From the NCBI GenBank assembly GCA_030737875.1, contig CM060924.1, forward strand, positions 150,406,197 through 150,470,196: a DNA stretch of 64,000 bases, given 5' to 3'. The position numbers and the translations under genes are program-made. The notes under the pieces were generated by a model. That model did not search any database, had not been told where the DNA came from, and worked only from the letters and a program-made list of their open reading frames with translations. The stretch comes from Allium sativum (taxonomy: Eukaryota; Streptophyta; Magnoliopsida; Asparagales; Amaryllidaceae). This document shows, in pieces, positions 10,384 through 22,832 of this stretch. Each line of letters starts with the position of its first letter. The stretch's first letter is position 1.

Positions 10384-10608
10384 TCAACAATTCGTTCTTT
10401 CTCTTCTCTTCGGAGACCGGGGAAGTTCGGGTTGTTTTACCACCTTTATGCTCTGATCTGATACTTTTTCTTTTTTAATGTGTTGGTGTCCATTGGTTGA
10501 CTCTTGACGTGTAGAGTCTGTCGGATGGACCTTTGATGATGCCCGGTAGGCTTCGGGTCCCTTTTCTCCAGAGGGGGTATCGGTCTGAGTTGCTATCGAA
10601 TTCTTCAT
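10384..10608 (-). CDS. conserved small ORF, 74 aa, unknown
   Basis: Not recognised. It encodes a hydrophilic, basic protein (MKNSIATQTDTPSGEKGPEA..., ...SPKRRERTNC) with no signal peptide or membrane segment. The frame is intact in unit A and in unit C (28627-28851). It is broken in unit B by a TGA where A has an Arg/Ser codon pair (near 21030), and in unit D by a one-base loss near 61555. Decay in half the copies argues against a needed product. It may be an exon fragment or part of an old element. Confidence 0.25.
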   Translation of the reverse strand: MKNSIATQTDTPSGEKGPEAYRASSKVHPTDSTRQESTNGHQHIKKEKVSDQSIKVVKQPELPRSPKRRERTNC

Positions 10609-13600
10609 TTCTCATTCATTTGACATCCCTTCACTGTAGTTTGTCTGCTCACATTAGCCTAATGACTGACTTTATTACTAGCTTTTAACAAACCAATTGA
10701 TTGTAGATATGTAATACTACTGTTCATCGATGTTCATATACCTTTGTTATGCAATTTTTGTTAAAACTTATCAATTTTTAGAAAGTTATTCACGTGTCTT
10801 ATAGTTTGTCTATTCACATAAATTTGGTCACTTTATTTCATAAAACACATCATGGATTTGTTTAGTGTAGTGGTTCTGTACAAACATGTATTTAGTTGCT
10901 CGAAATGCAATTATACATTTACTTAATAGAAGTGTGACTGGCATCAAATTTTGTTTAAAGATTAATTTAATAGAAAGCATGTAATGGCGCTTTAGGTTTT
11001 TTGTTTTTGTATTCATTTGTTTTCTGTTCATATGTTAAATGCATGTACCTTTGGCCTTTAATAAATGTTTCGACAATTAAGTGTAATATTTATATTCCTA
11101 GCTATATGCTTCATTTGATTTCATATGTTAGTAACCTTTCTTTCTTTTCTTATAGGGACTTCATCTTTATTGCGGGGGGTAACTTCACAACAAAATCTAA
11201 GTAGAATGAAAAAACTTTAGTAAGAACTATTGAAGACAACAAAATGATTAGTTAAAGTTTCATGAATTTCATTGTGTTAGTTAAAGATTCTTTTATTCAC
11301 TCCTCTTGAATATTCAGTGTAATTGCTCTTGAATCTTTCATTTCAACTTTGATATTCAATGTAAGTTCATTGTATTATTTGCTGAACTTTTCAACTTCCA
11401 GCGAGCTGTGCAAAACTTTTGTTTCAATTTTGATATTATGTATTAATATTTTGCATTGGACTATTTTCGTTGTTGAGCTTTCAGTTATTTTATTTTGTAT
11501 TGAACAAGCAGCAGTTCAGTTTTATGTATGGCACGTAGTAGTTAATCAGCATATGCTTCATTCAAAATTCTGATGTCGGAAAAAAATGGAATTCCATATT
11601 TCAATCCTTTTCTTCTGATTTCCACCTATTGGAATTTTGGGTTAATGGTACGAAATATGGAACATGTTGTAGCTTTCCGTCAACAACCGAAAGAAACGGA
11701 AAATGTGCTGGTTGGTACACCAATTTTCCATTCTCACCCCTATATTGTATGTGTGTACTATCCTTAATTTATAAGATATGCGTATGTTGTGTTCGGTTTA
11801 GTTTGGATTACTCGGGGATATGAGGTTACACAAATTTACCACATTCTCTTAGTAGATTTAATGTTTGCACTTAACATTGTTTTGGAAAGTCTTCGTGTAG
11901 ACAGTGGAAAATTTTGCATAGATTGCGGATATTCATATATATCTGCTGTGACAAAGCTGTTCATTAAAGGTAAGATATTGCAAAGATATATGCGTGATAG
12001 AGAACTGGATTTCAATTTAAAAATAATCTTCAGCCGTGTATTCAAGTCAGAAAGCTCCTCTATACAAAACAAGAGAATCATCTAACATTGGAAGAAAACC
12101 AAACTTTTTTTATAAAATAGTGTTACAAAATAAAAGAAGAACATAAGAAATAAGAGAGAGGACATTTTTATGAGTTCAGATGTGTTTACAACATACACAA
12201 ACTCTCTATGTATAGGCTTCACATGTCCCCTAAACTACAATAGTGTCCCTTGCATTAAGGGTATTCACCCTGAAATACATATACATTACAACAAATTTGA
12301 GTTTAAAATGGTTATTATTCCTTGTGGTTGTTGGATTCATGAGTTTGTGAATTGGCCGGCTTGAGTTCAAAGCTGCCTGGAAGACCTTTGCCTCTTTCAT
12401 TCAATTTTTGCTCCATCTCATTCAATATTTGCTCCAGCCTATTCATTTTTTGCTGCAGCCTACCGCTTATTTCATCAATTTCCTATACCACAGAATATCA
12501 CCCAGGATAAAAGGAACAATGAATGATAATGATTAACAAAACAGCTCAATTCTTAAGTTGCTAAAGAGAATAATTTTCACAAATAAGAGAAGTGTATATT
12601 GCTTATGTATAAGAAAATCAGTAAACAAGCATTTTATTTGATATCCAAACTACTCAGTTGAGTATCACGTCAATGATTTTCTTTTTAAGATCACCATACA
12701 GTTATGCAGAAATATAATATAATGAAATACTGATAAATTGCCAAATGAATAGTGGTACTGGAAAGAAAATGCGTATGGATCTATATGCACTGGATAAGGA
12801 CATATAAAAATGCATGTATGTGATTTTTCTCCTCCGATTGAAAAAAAAAGGAATGAATCAAGCTTTCAGTTCTAAACTCTGGAAGATGTATCCTAACTAG
12901 AAGCGCCAACAGAACATTTATGATCTTAATCAAGAACTAAATGAAGCTGCAGTAGCTCAAAACCTAGTCACATTGATGAACGTAACTTGCTTTTACCAGC
13001 TTCGCCAACCAGTGTGGGTAACTACGTATATGGATACTCAAGGTTCAACTTATTTTCCAAGCTGAACAAATAAAAATGAAGATATTTGCCAATGCAAAAA
13101 ATGCCTTTAAAAAAATATTTTTATCTCAGATTTATGTTTCAATGATAATTAGTGTTTATAGGAAGAAAGAAAAAAAGGGGATATTTTGAGTTAATATGTC
13201 TCTAGATCCCAAAATTACAGAGGATCCTCCAGAGGCATCAGATGTGCACACATGGGTACCTTAAAATTTTGTTCAAGCCTTTCTTCCATTTTAGCTAACT
13301 TTGATTTAGCTCTTCTGTGCATCTCATATGTTAGCCCAACGGCAGCAACCTAAGAAAGCCAACAATAGACAATCAGCATGCACTGCAGTCCAAAATTGTG
13401 AAAATGGTAGCAACCTTTTCGTAGAGCAGTTTATATGTCTTTTGCACAATGATATGAAAGAGATTAACAAAAAAGAAAGATTCAATTATCTGGTAATAAA
13501 TAACACACCGGGAAAACAACAAGCCCTCCAATTAATCCAGAAGCAGCTCGAATTGCTTTTTTTCATTGAGAGGCCGTATCTCTACATCAGTAGCTCTATG

Positions 13601-16493
13601 ACCATCTATGCCCCTTTGCATAGTAGTGGTGAATCGACGGTAACCCTAATTTCAAAAGCAATGTAAGAGTCGAGTTGCAATGCAAAAGCAGAAGGCATTA
13701 TTTTGTATACCAATTATGAGATATATGCTGGGATTTTTAAAGAGAACACGCCGGTAATTAGGAGGACGATGGTATTTATTATTTTTACGCATTAGATATG
13801 TTGACTGATACATTTATTAATACATAGAACCATAATGGCAAATAAGTTTGTTATCATTCAATTAAATGTATAAAACTTTTAGTTACAGATACAAGAACCA
13901 CAGGTCATGGCCGTACATTTCTGAAGACCCATCTCAGTCAGTTAGGACCAAACAAAATAATTTTGCATGCAATGTTGGCTAGGTTAAAGTTTATTTATCC
14001 ATGCTCCTTGCGCTACAACCATGCCATACATTCCAATACTAGTTATATATTTTGAAATGAAATGAACTCAAATTTATTAGATATGTTCTTATACCATTCA
14101 TGACCATCTTCACAAAACTGAGATTATTATGCAATTTCCAGCACATTCCAAAATGTGAAGTTAATATCAACCATTGAATTCAACCATTAACCTGAAGAAG
14201 AAAAAATCAAATATTTTATTATTATAGAATTATCAAAACAAACCAAATTTATATGAAGATATCCCTTTTTTCAAAAGTAAATAAAAAATAATAATCTACT
14301 TTCATAGACTAGGGATGTAGATTGGGTTGCCCCAACCATACTCGTATCCCAATATTAGCCGAACTATTACGGTGGCACTTTTCGATCTTGTCGATTTAAT
14401 ACCATCATTGCATGCCTCCACAAATGAAAAACCTCTAAAATGTGGTTGTCAAAAATCGAACCTTCTCCCTCTGCTGGGGAGATGAGAGCCCTTGTCGACC
14501 TTGCTAGAGCTGCTGACAGACGAAGATTATCTTGAACGATATAAGAACATATTCACAAAGTTTGATTCCATTTTGAGCTGTATCTTTGAAAAGAAGGCAG
14601 CACAGGGGATGTACTCCCACTTTTCCCATATGTGTGTTATATGTACATACGCTAACATATGTGCGCACACATGCACGCATGCGTGCTTGTGTGCATGTTT
14701 AACTATGTACGTTAATACATCTAATAGCATATTTTGCACCTTGTTTTTGTTCCTTGGATTCATATCATTGATTATGTAATGTTGACTGCATCATTAATTC
14801 AATGTTAATAGCGACATGCCAACAATGCCAACGTCATTAAACCCAATCAATCTCGTAGTCCACAATTAGATAGAAATAGGATGCAGCATTTCAAAAAGCC
14901 CCTTAATGTGCGGGTGCATGCGCGCACACACCCAAATCATCCTTAATTTTGGTAAATTTGAGAAATCCTGACATACTCAAAATAATATTTCAAATCGACT
15001 ATTAAAATTAATATTTTAACTATTGATTTTGACTTAACATTTCTAACATATTAGATGTTTCAAAACAATATCAGTTATTGTGGACATGATGCTCGTAGTG
15101 AAGACTGAACATCTTAAAGTTCCAATTAATTTCAAATAGTATAACACTAAAACCTTAGCAGTGCAAAATGCAGTTGCACCGTACCTACATACATATATGT
15201 GTGTGTGCATGCACGCGTTTGTGCACATACAAACACACACATGCAGACGCGCACCACTCACGTGTGTGCATGTATATGGCGCAACTACACCTCTCTCTAA
15301 TACACCACAACTGTTTTCTAAACTGCACATGTAAGTGTATGGAAAATCGTAGTGTAGCATATAAAATAATGGTATGGAATCCAATGCACAAAACTTTGCA
15401 CTATACAAGAGTACAAATGGAGTTTACTTGGAACAAATATTTTCTACAATAAAAATTCAAGAGATCCTCCAAACAAGAAACAATGACCAAGAATAAAACC
15501 ATTTTTATCAACAAGGTTATCCCTTTATATGGAGTAACATAATGAAGATTGATAAAGTATTGTTCATATTGGAACACAAAGGGAGAAAGCGATATGATTA
15601 ATCATTAATGAGAATGTATCGTCAAATCTCACGTTGCTTGTACGGTTGACTTTAAAAGTATAATGTGCTTGTCCTACCGCGTTTGAAATCAAGAGACATT
15701 TGTATGTTTTATTTTTATAGCATCCTAGCAGAGTGGAGATACTCAAAAATGCAAAAAAGAATTTTTTTTTCTACCGCTTTAGCAGGGAGAATTCAAGTGT
15801 TGAAATGAGATTTTGTCCCTTTTTCCCCCAAGTGTCATCCTATAAACCGGGAAATGATCCTCGTTTATGGTATAAACAACAAATAAAGTGTTGATTATAG
15901 TATAAACATCAATCTGTTCGGTGTCCATAGTCTTCAAAACAAAACTTATAAAACAGTTTTCTGAAATACAAAAAACTGTTTTAAACTCGAATAGTGGGAG
16001 GAATTTATACTTTTTTCAGTTTCCTCATTCCAAAATCCAGCACCATACTGGAGATGCTCTGATGACTATAATGATAAATGCCAACGGTGGTATTTCCAAA
16101 GTCCACATATACACTTTCCCTTGTCCAAATACTACTAAAACAATGGAATGACATGCTTTGTATAATACTGTATTTTTACCTAAGACCACAAGTTCTATGA
16201 TTGGCAAATGCCAGCTTACATTTGTAAGTACTTACAAAAATACACCTAACATTTTAAAAACAATTACACATATGCTCATTAGTATACCGAAGACCAAAAG
16301 TTCTAGTACCTTCTTTCTGAATAGCTAAAACATTGTATTTAGGTTGCTGGCTAAAACTTAATTAAAAAGTAATTAATCAAACCATAAAATATTCATACTC
16401 ATTTTCCTTAACAAATCAAAAATGCAATTACTGTGTGTATACTATCCTTGATCCTGCACTTTGGAAAGGTGGGCAATAGTAATAACCTAAAAC

Positions 16494-19231
16494 TGTAATG
16501 GCCACTTTGTACTGCCATGGTCATGAAGAAGAAAGCCTGCTGTTTACAGGAAAATTAAGGGTGAAGACAGTATGGCTTGGGGACTCTGCATGAGGACTGT
16601 TCAGTTGTGCATGCCTCAGATCTGCGTGCATGTGCATACTGTTGTATTTTGTATTTCAAATGCAAATGGGCCGTGCTATTGAATGTGTAAAGTTGATGTA
16701 ATTAGAAGCTTAGTTACTAATTGGTACCATTTGTTTTGAGGCTAGAAATGAGCTTGATTGATCAGCCTGTAGCTAGCATGTTCATGTATAAATAAGAGTG
16801 TTGGCCGCATTTGTAATAGGATGGATGAAAAGTGATCAAATTCTAGAGCAACTCTATTTTTAGTTTGTAGCTGTTATTTCCATTTCAAGTAGTTACTTTC
16901 AGTACCTTAGTTACATTAGTTTACAATTTCCTGTAGCTTTCATAGCCTTAGTTTGTTAGCTGTAGCTTTAGTTCTTACCAGTAATTAGTTTCCAGAAGTT
17001 CAAGAAAAACAATGGCCATGGCGGCCTATTCAAGATGGCCGTATCATTTGGTATCAGAGCGAGCGACTGGGTTAACCTTCGACAACCAGTCAGATGCTTA
17101 TTCCGGCAATGCATCTCAATCTCCACATCAATATCAAGAACCAGATCAAGATTGGTTCAAGCAACAAGGAGTATATCTGAATCAGCCTCTACATCCTCCA
17201 CCACCACCAAAACACTATCAAGATCCATATGTTAATTATCCGTACCTTATGCCAGCCTACCCATCAGTTTACCCACCTGTACATGCAACTGGTCCCTATC
17301 AAATTCAAGAGAGTAGTAACGACAATGGATACTCCAAGTCAGCAACCACAACAGGAGCTTTACATCAATCAGCACCTTACACAACAATGGCTGCAAGAAC
17401 TAATACTCCACCATCAAAAAATTTGCTGCCCAATTACCCAGAACATATAGCACCCAGAGATCCACCAGCAGATCCAAGAATCACATCATTTGCACCAAGA
17501 ACCGCCTTGCAACAGCCAAGAAATGCTCCACACTCCAAAAACCCTCCTTCATCCTCTCAAGAATGTTAACAAGCACCCCAAAACCATCAAGAGCACTCAC
17601 AAAAGCCGACCGCTAACTCCAAAAACCAGTTTCTAAATTCAAAAACTGCTCCTAATAGCATTCCTCAAATTCGAGAATTTGAATCATCGTCGAGGTTGAT
17701 ATTGGATCTAGAGCATTCAATTGAGAAATTGGAATCGATGGAGTTGAGCAACATCATGAAATCTATCCTATCTATCAATAAGAATCTTAGTGATACTATT
17801 ATTCCCCTTCAAGACAACCTACCATCATGTCAACTTTCAAAATCTGAGACAAAGAAATTCATTAGGTTCCCACATAGAATTTAGGGAATTTGTCTTGAAT
17901 TGACAAAACAATATCCTACAGGTTATGATTTGGAGCTTAACGAATTCGGACTCTTCGCTATTGCCTTGGATGAACTAATAAAGAACCGCTGTGTTGCTGT
18001 GCCTACCACCAAAACTCTGGCCGAAGACAGCGACTCAACATATGTAGACATGTTGGAAAGGAGAAAAGATGAAATATGTAATGTTGCAGACGTAGAAAAC
18101 TTGGCTGAAAATGAAGAGAAGGAAGAAAGCAAATCCAAAAATGATGAGAGAAGCTATATTGCTGTAGATAAGCAAGTGGGTCCAGAATTTAGTGAATCAA
18201 ATGAAGAGATCGATGGAAATAGAGATATAATTCAAAAAGCTAATATGGGTACAGTGTTGATTCAGCATGAAAAAGTGGAGGGAAAAACTGAGACAACTGT
18301 TGTTCATATTCAATCAGAAATTGGTAGTTTAGCCGCATTATCCTTTACACCATTATCCATGAAGCCTAAACATGCTCAGCAACTAAGACATGGTGCAGAA
18401 ATAAAAACTTGCAGCATGTTTGTATGCTCATGACAGCAGTACAATCATGGGATTATTTCCATATTTGACCCAGCAGGCTATTTTTTAGAAGGTGGAAGGA
18501 TGTACCAGTATTGGAATAAGGCAGCGAACAATTATATTGAGAAAGTTAAGGAGAACTTTTCTTTTAAGGCTGTCATTAGTCATGAGAATCAACACGTACC
18601 GTACAAGCCACCGTGGCCACCTCCTTGTTGTCACTCGACCATGAGGACATGGTCGTTTTTGAAGAGGGATGGAGTTGTAATGGCCACTTTGTACTGCCAT
18701 GGTCATGAAGAAGAAAGCCTGCTGTTTACAGGAAAATTAAGGGTGAAGACAGTATGGCTTGGGGACTCTGCATGAGGACTGTTCAGTTGTGCATGCCTCA
18801 GATCTGCGTGCATGTGCATACTGTTGTATTTTGTATTTCAAATGCAAATGGGCCATGCTATTGAATGTGTAAAGTTAATGTAATTAGAAGCTTTGTTACT
18901 AATTGGTACCATTTGTTTTGAGACCAGAAATGGGCTTGATTGATCGGCATGTAGCTAGCATGTTCAGGTATAAATAAGAGTGCTGGCCGCATTTGTAATA
19001 GTATGGATGAAAAGTGATCAAATTCTAGAGCAATTCTATCCTAGTTGGTAGCTGTTATTTCCATTTCAAGTAGTTAATTTCAGTACCTTAGTTAGTTACA
19101 TTAGTTTACAATTTCCTGTAGCTTTCATAGCCTTAGTTTGTTAGCTGTAGCTTTAGTTCTTACCAGTAATTAGTTTCCAGAAGTTCAAGAAAAACAATGG
19201 CCATGGCCGCCTATTCAAGATGGCCGTATCA
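16494..19231 (+). mobile_element. non-autonomous LTR retrotransposon, copy B
   Basis: The LTRs are 16494-17046 and 18676-19231, flanked by AAAAC at 16489-16493 and 19232-19236. The PBS starts at 17049, and the polypurine tract before 18676 reads GAAGAGGGATGGAG with one T. A TATA box (TATAAATAAGAG) is in both LTRs. It has the same insertion site as copies A and D, in intron 1 of gene 2, antisense to it. Confidence 0.92.
17012..18775 (+). pseudogene. single ORF of the small LTR element, copy B, three nonsense codons
   Basis: This copy best shows the ancestral frame. From ATG 17012 to TGA 18775 every segment is in the same frame (588 codons including the stop), interrupted only by TAA 17567-17569, TAG 17882-17884 and TGA 18431-18433, with no net frameshift. 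Copies A and D are open at those sites, so the three stops are private to B. Content is as in copy A: Pro-rich start, acidic middle, MYQYWNKAA and PPWPPP near the end, last residues KTVWLGDSA in the 3' LTR. Function unknown. Confidence 0.7.
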
Positions 19232-19806
19232 AAAACCCACCGACAGTCCCAAATCTCATCAGGTTTATTGCTCATGGGAAAAGGAAAGTTTTAGTAGCAT
19301 GGCATGCTTCTTTCGTAAGATACATTTCTTGTATTATTCTAACACCAGAGCTTTTATTCACTTGTTCTAGTTTGACTTTGATTTTGTATCTAAGTAGGAT
19401 TCTATGACTGCTTAGAAATGTGCAACAACTGAACTACGTAATTTTCAACTGCTACTAGTTATATTACAATAACTATGTAGTTCAGTCTCATTTTCAACTG
19501 CTCCTAGTTTTTCGGTATGAGTACGAATTTGAAGAGCTTCATCTGCTACACCAAAATTTCAAAAAAGTAATTAATCAAACCATAAAATACAAAGATTGTA
19601 TTATTGTTTTTCACATCATAATATCAAATCGGTAAAGATCAATCCTGAGAACTGATGTAGAAAGTTTGCAACATCGATAGAAAATCGGATCTCTGTTTCG
19701 AAATTACCTGACCAATGTCGATTATGAATTGACGAAATCGCGGGTGTCTTCCAGCTTGATTCTTTAGCATCGAGGCGATTATCTTAGAAGCTGTTTTCAG
19801 AACCAT

Positions 19807-22800
19807 TTTTTCCAGTTTGCTCCCTCAAAAATTAGGGTTTGGTAAGAGAAAATCAGAAAGACATGATAGTTTGGGTCAATTTATATCCGTAATGTTCTTG
19901 GGGAGAAAGAAAAGGACCGGGGAAAGGCCGATGACCAAACTGGCCAATGTTTTGTAATGGTCGTAATGGGTCGGTCTGTCAAATTTTAGCCTATCCTTTT
20001 ATCCAACCCACTGACCCTTATTGGGTTTGATCCGTTTAATTTGATTTTTCTGATCCGACCTGCTTACAACAATCAAATAAAACATTAAAAACCGACCTAA
20101 CTCGTTGTACCCATCGAACCCTAATTTATTCTTGAATCTGCAAATGAAGATTACCTTATTTTACTCGTTCACTAATCACGATCCAGGAAAGAGGCGTTTC
20201 GTCGGATCTATGACGAAGTCACTGCCCTAGTTTGAATTTGATTCCTTGAATTTGCAAACGATTACCTGTCTTCGTTCTCCAGCTTAATATACGTAAGTGC
20301 CACGGTAGATTATTTTATTTGCAATTATTTTGAAGATTTAATTTATGATGTTTGTTTTGCTAGTGTTTTCATCTTTGTATGTGAAATTTATGGTTATAAT
20401 TTCCAGAATTCTAGGTTAAACCTTTTCAAGTATTTTCCGTCTTCTTTACTAATGCGAATGAACAAATTCGCTTCTTTTTTGGGATAAACTAACTAGCTCG
20501 ATTTGTAATTATATATAAATTAATGTTAAACTTCGTTTTAAATAAACGAAATCAATATTAAAATCCATTAACATTCCAAATAAAAAAATTAAAAATAATA
20601 ATTAAACAAAATATTTGACTATTAAAAATACGGGACATTACATAGTAGTTTTGGTTTTCAGATTTATATTCACAGGATCCTGGTTTTACAACTGGAGCCA
20701 TATTCGGAAAGCTCTGTATCCGTTTATCTCTTTCAGTTGTGTTATGTATTATTTTCCGCTACAGTAATGTATTTGAATCTCTGATATTTATCAAATGTGT
20801 AATATTTATTAATACTCTGGAATATTCTTGTACTCTGATGTAAATTATTGTAATAAGCAGTAAAATATTCTTCTGTTTGTGTTCTGATTTGTCCCATTCT
20901 CAACAATTCGTTCTTTCTCTTCTCTTCGGGGACCGGGGAAGTTCGGGTTGTTTTACCACCTTTATGCTCTGATCTGATACTTTTTCTTTTTTAATGTGTT
21001 GGTGTCCATTGGTTGACTCTTGACGTGTTCAGTCTGTCGGATGGACCTTTGATGATGCCCGGTAGGCTTCGGGTCCCTTTTCTCCAGAGGGGGTATCGGT
21101 CTGAGTTGCTCTCGAATTATTCATTTCTCATTCATTTGACATCCCTTCACTGTAGTTTGTCTGCTCACATTAGCCTAATGACTGACTTTATTACTAGCTT
21201 TTAACAAACTAATTGATTGTAGATATGTAATACTACTGTTCATCGATGTTCATATACCTTTGTTATGCAATTTTTGTTAAAACTTATCAATTTTTGGAAA
21301 GTTATTCACGTGTCTTATAGTTTGTCTATTCACATAAATTTGGTTACTTTATTTCATAAAACACATCATGGATTTGTTTAGTGCGGTGGTTCTGTACAAA
21401 CATGTAGTTAGTTGCTCGAAATGCAATTATACATTTACTTAATAGAAGTGTGACTGGCATCAAATTTTGTTTAAAGATTCATTTAATAGAAAGCATGTAA
21501 TGGCGCTTTAGGTTTTTTGTTTTTGTATTCATTTGTTTTCTGTTCATGTGTTAAATGCATGTACCTTTGGCCTTAAATAAATGTTTCGACAATTAAGTGT
21601 AATATTTATATTCCTAGCTATATGCTTCATTTGATTTCATATGTTAGTAACCTTTCTTTTTTTTCTTATAGGGACTTCATCTTTATTGCGGGGGGCAACT
21701 TCACAACAAAATCTAAGTAGAATGAAAAAACTTTAGTAAGAACTATTGAAGACAACAAAATGATTAGTTAAAGTTTCATGAATTTCATTGTGTTAGTTAA
21801 AGATTCTTTTATTCACTCCTCTTGAATATTCAGTGTAATTGCTCTTGAATCTTTCATTTCAACTTTGATATTCAGTGTAATTTCATTGTATTATTTGCTG
21901 AACTTTTCAACTTCCAGCGAGCTGTGCTAAACTTTTGTTTCAATTTTGATATTATGTATTGATATTTTGCATTGGACTATTTTCATTGTTGAGCTTTCAG
22001 TTATTTTATTTTGTATTCAACAAGCAGTAGTTCAGTTTTATGTATCGGCACGTAGTAGTTAATCAGCATATGCTTCATTCAAAATTCTGATGTCGGAAAA
22101 AAATGGAATTCCATATTTCAATCCTTTTCTTCTGATTTCCACATATTGGAATTTTGGGTTAACGGTATGAAATATGGAACATGTTGTAGCTTTCCGTCAA
22201 CAACAGAAAGAAATGGAAAATGTGCTGGTTGGTACACAAATTTTCCATTCTCACCCCTATATAGTATGTGTGTACTATCCTTAATTTATAAGATATGCGT
22301 ATGGTGTGTTCGGTTTAGTTTGGATTACTCGGGGATATGAGGTTACACTAATTTACCACATTTACTTAGTAGATTTAATGTTTGCACTTAACATTGTTTT
22401 GGAAAGTCTTCGTGTAGACAGTGGAAAATTTTGCATGGAATTGCGGATATTCATATATATCTGCTGTGACAAAGCTGTTCATTAAAGGTAAGATATTGCA
22501 AAGATATATGCGTGATAGAGAACTAGATTTCTATTTAAAAATAATCTTCAGCCGTGTATTCAAGTCAGAAAGCTCCTCTATACAAAACAAGAGAATCATC
22601 TAACATTGAAAGAAAACCAAACTTTTTTTATAAAATAGTGTTACAAAATAAAAGAAGAACATAAGAAATAAGAGAGAGGACATTTTTATGAGTTCAGATG
22701 TGTTTACAACATACACAAACTCTCTATTTATAGGCTTCACATGTCCCATAAACTACAATAGTGTCCCTTGCATTAAGGGTATTCACCCTTAAATACATAT

Positions 22801-22832
22801 ACATTACAACAAATTTGAGTTTAAAATGGTTA
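19807..22832. other. spacer between OPA3-like genes 2 and 3 (unit B)
   Basis: This spacer matches 9290-12314 in content and order. The small minus-strand frame (about 20900-21126) has a premature TGA near 21030. The possible plus-strand terminal exon near 21671 is kept, with Val changed to Ala. Downstream of gene 3, a minus-strand TATA-like CCTATAAATAGAG (about 22726-22738) precedes a pyrimidine-rich stretch. It is kept in units C and D but altered in A, and could be the promoter part of an old LTR or of an unseen transcript. Confidence 0.45.
19878..19887 (-). promoter_or_regulatory. TATA box of OPA3-like gene 2
   Basis: GATATAAATT on the minus strand, about 72 bp before the ATG at 19806. 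It is identical to the other gene copies. Confidence 0.55.

Larger units (their letters stand above)
9290..12314. other. spacer between OPA3-like genes 1 and 2 (unit A)
   Basis: This spacer runs from the gene 1 promoter to the end of gene 2. Noted inside it: (1) the OPA3 promoter, about 9290-9600; (2) an LTR-like border on the minus strand at 10112-10125 (TGTAATGTCCCG, resembling the E2 and E3 LTR starts), possibly an old LTR remnant whose other end I could not find; (3) a minus-strand frame of 74 codons at 10384-10608; (4) a plus-strand pyrimidine tract and TATAG acceptor near 11155 followed by a short open stretch (GTSSLLRG...RMKKL then TAG at about 11217), which could be a terminal exon; (5) AT-rich sequence around 11840-12085 with no recognisable product. 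The order is the same in units B and D. Confidence 0.5.
3673..14186. repeat. tandem unit A of the ~10.5-kb array
   Basis: The sequence beginning TTAACCTGAAG at 3673 recurs in the same orientation at 14187, 24710 and 54785. Spacings are 10514 and 10523 bp, and the third becomes about 10.5 kb once E2, E3, their target duplications and the 2.8-kb deletion are allowed for. Landmarks stay in order throughout: intron 1 filler, small LTR retrotransposon, exon 1 of one OPA3-like gene, promoter, spacer, then exons 4, 3 and 2 of the next gene. Unit A holds exon 1 of gene 1 and exons 2-4 of gene 2. The start point is arbitrary; it is where E1 meets the unit. Confidence 0.9.
12315..19806 (-). pseudogene. 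OPA3-like gene 2, four exons, frameshifted
   Basis: Exons on the minus strand are 1: 19708-19806; 2: 13509-13645; 3: 13260-13349; 4: 12315-12482. All introns are phase 0 with GT-AG borders: intron 1 is 6062 bp and contains the small LTR element copy B, intron 2 is 159 bp, intron 3 is 777 bp. Exon 2 carries the OPA3 signature (RFTTTMQR, then TDVEIRPLNE), exon 3 the VAAVGLTYE segment, and exon 4 a coiled-coil tail (QQKMNRLEQILNEMEQ) ending at TAA 12317-12315. Exon 2 is 137 bp instead of the 138 bp of genes 3 and 4. A run of A (coding strand) is 7 instead of 8, shifting the frame after NEKK to an early stop. Exon 1 also has Ile for Pro at residue 9. A sequencing error in the homopolymer would make it intact. 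Confidence 0.75.

Noticed and set aside
15150..17945. Unit C deletion as an assembly gap
   Set aside because: The join is a clean two-base microhomology with normal sequence on both sides, and the rest of the unit is collinear, so a real deletion is simpler.
22726..22740. Promoter of a further minus-strand gene downstream of OPA3-like gene 3
   Set aside because: A TATAAATAG-type box is present, but no coding region follows it and it is lost in unit A. It was left as a spacer note.
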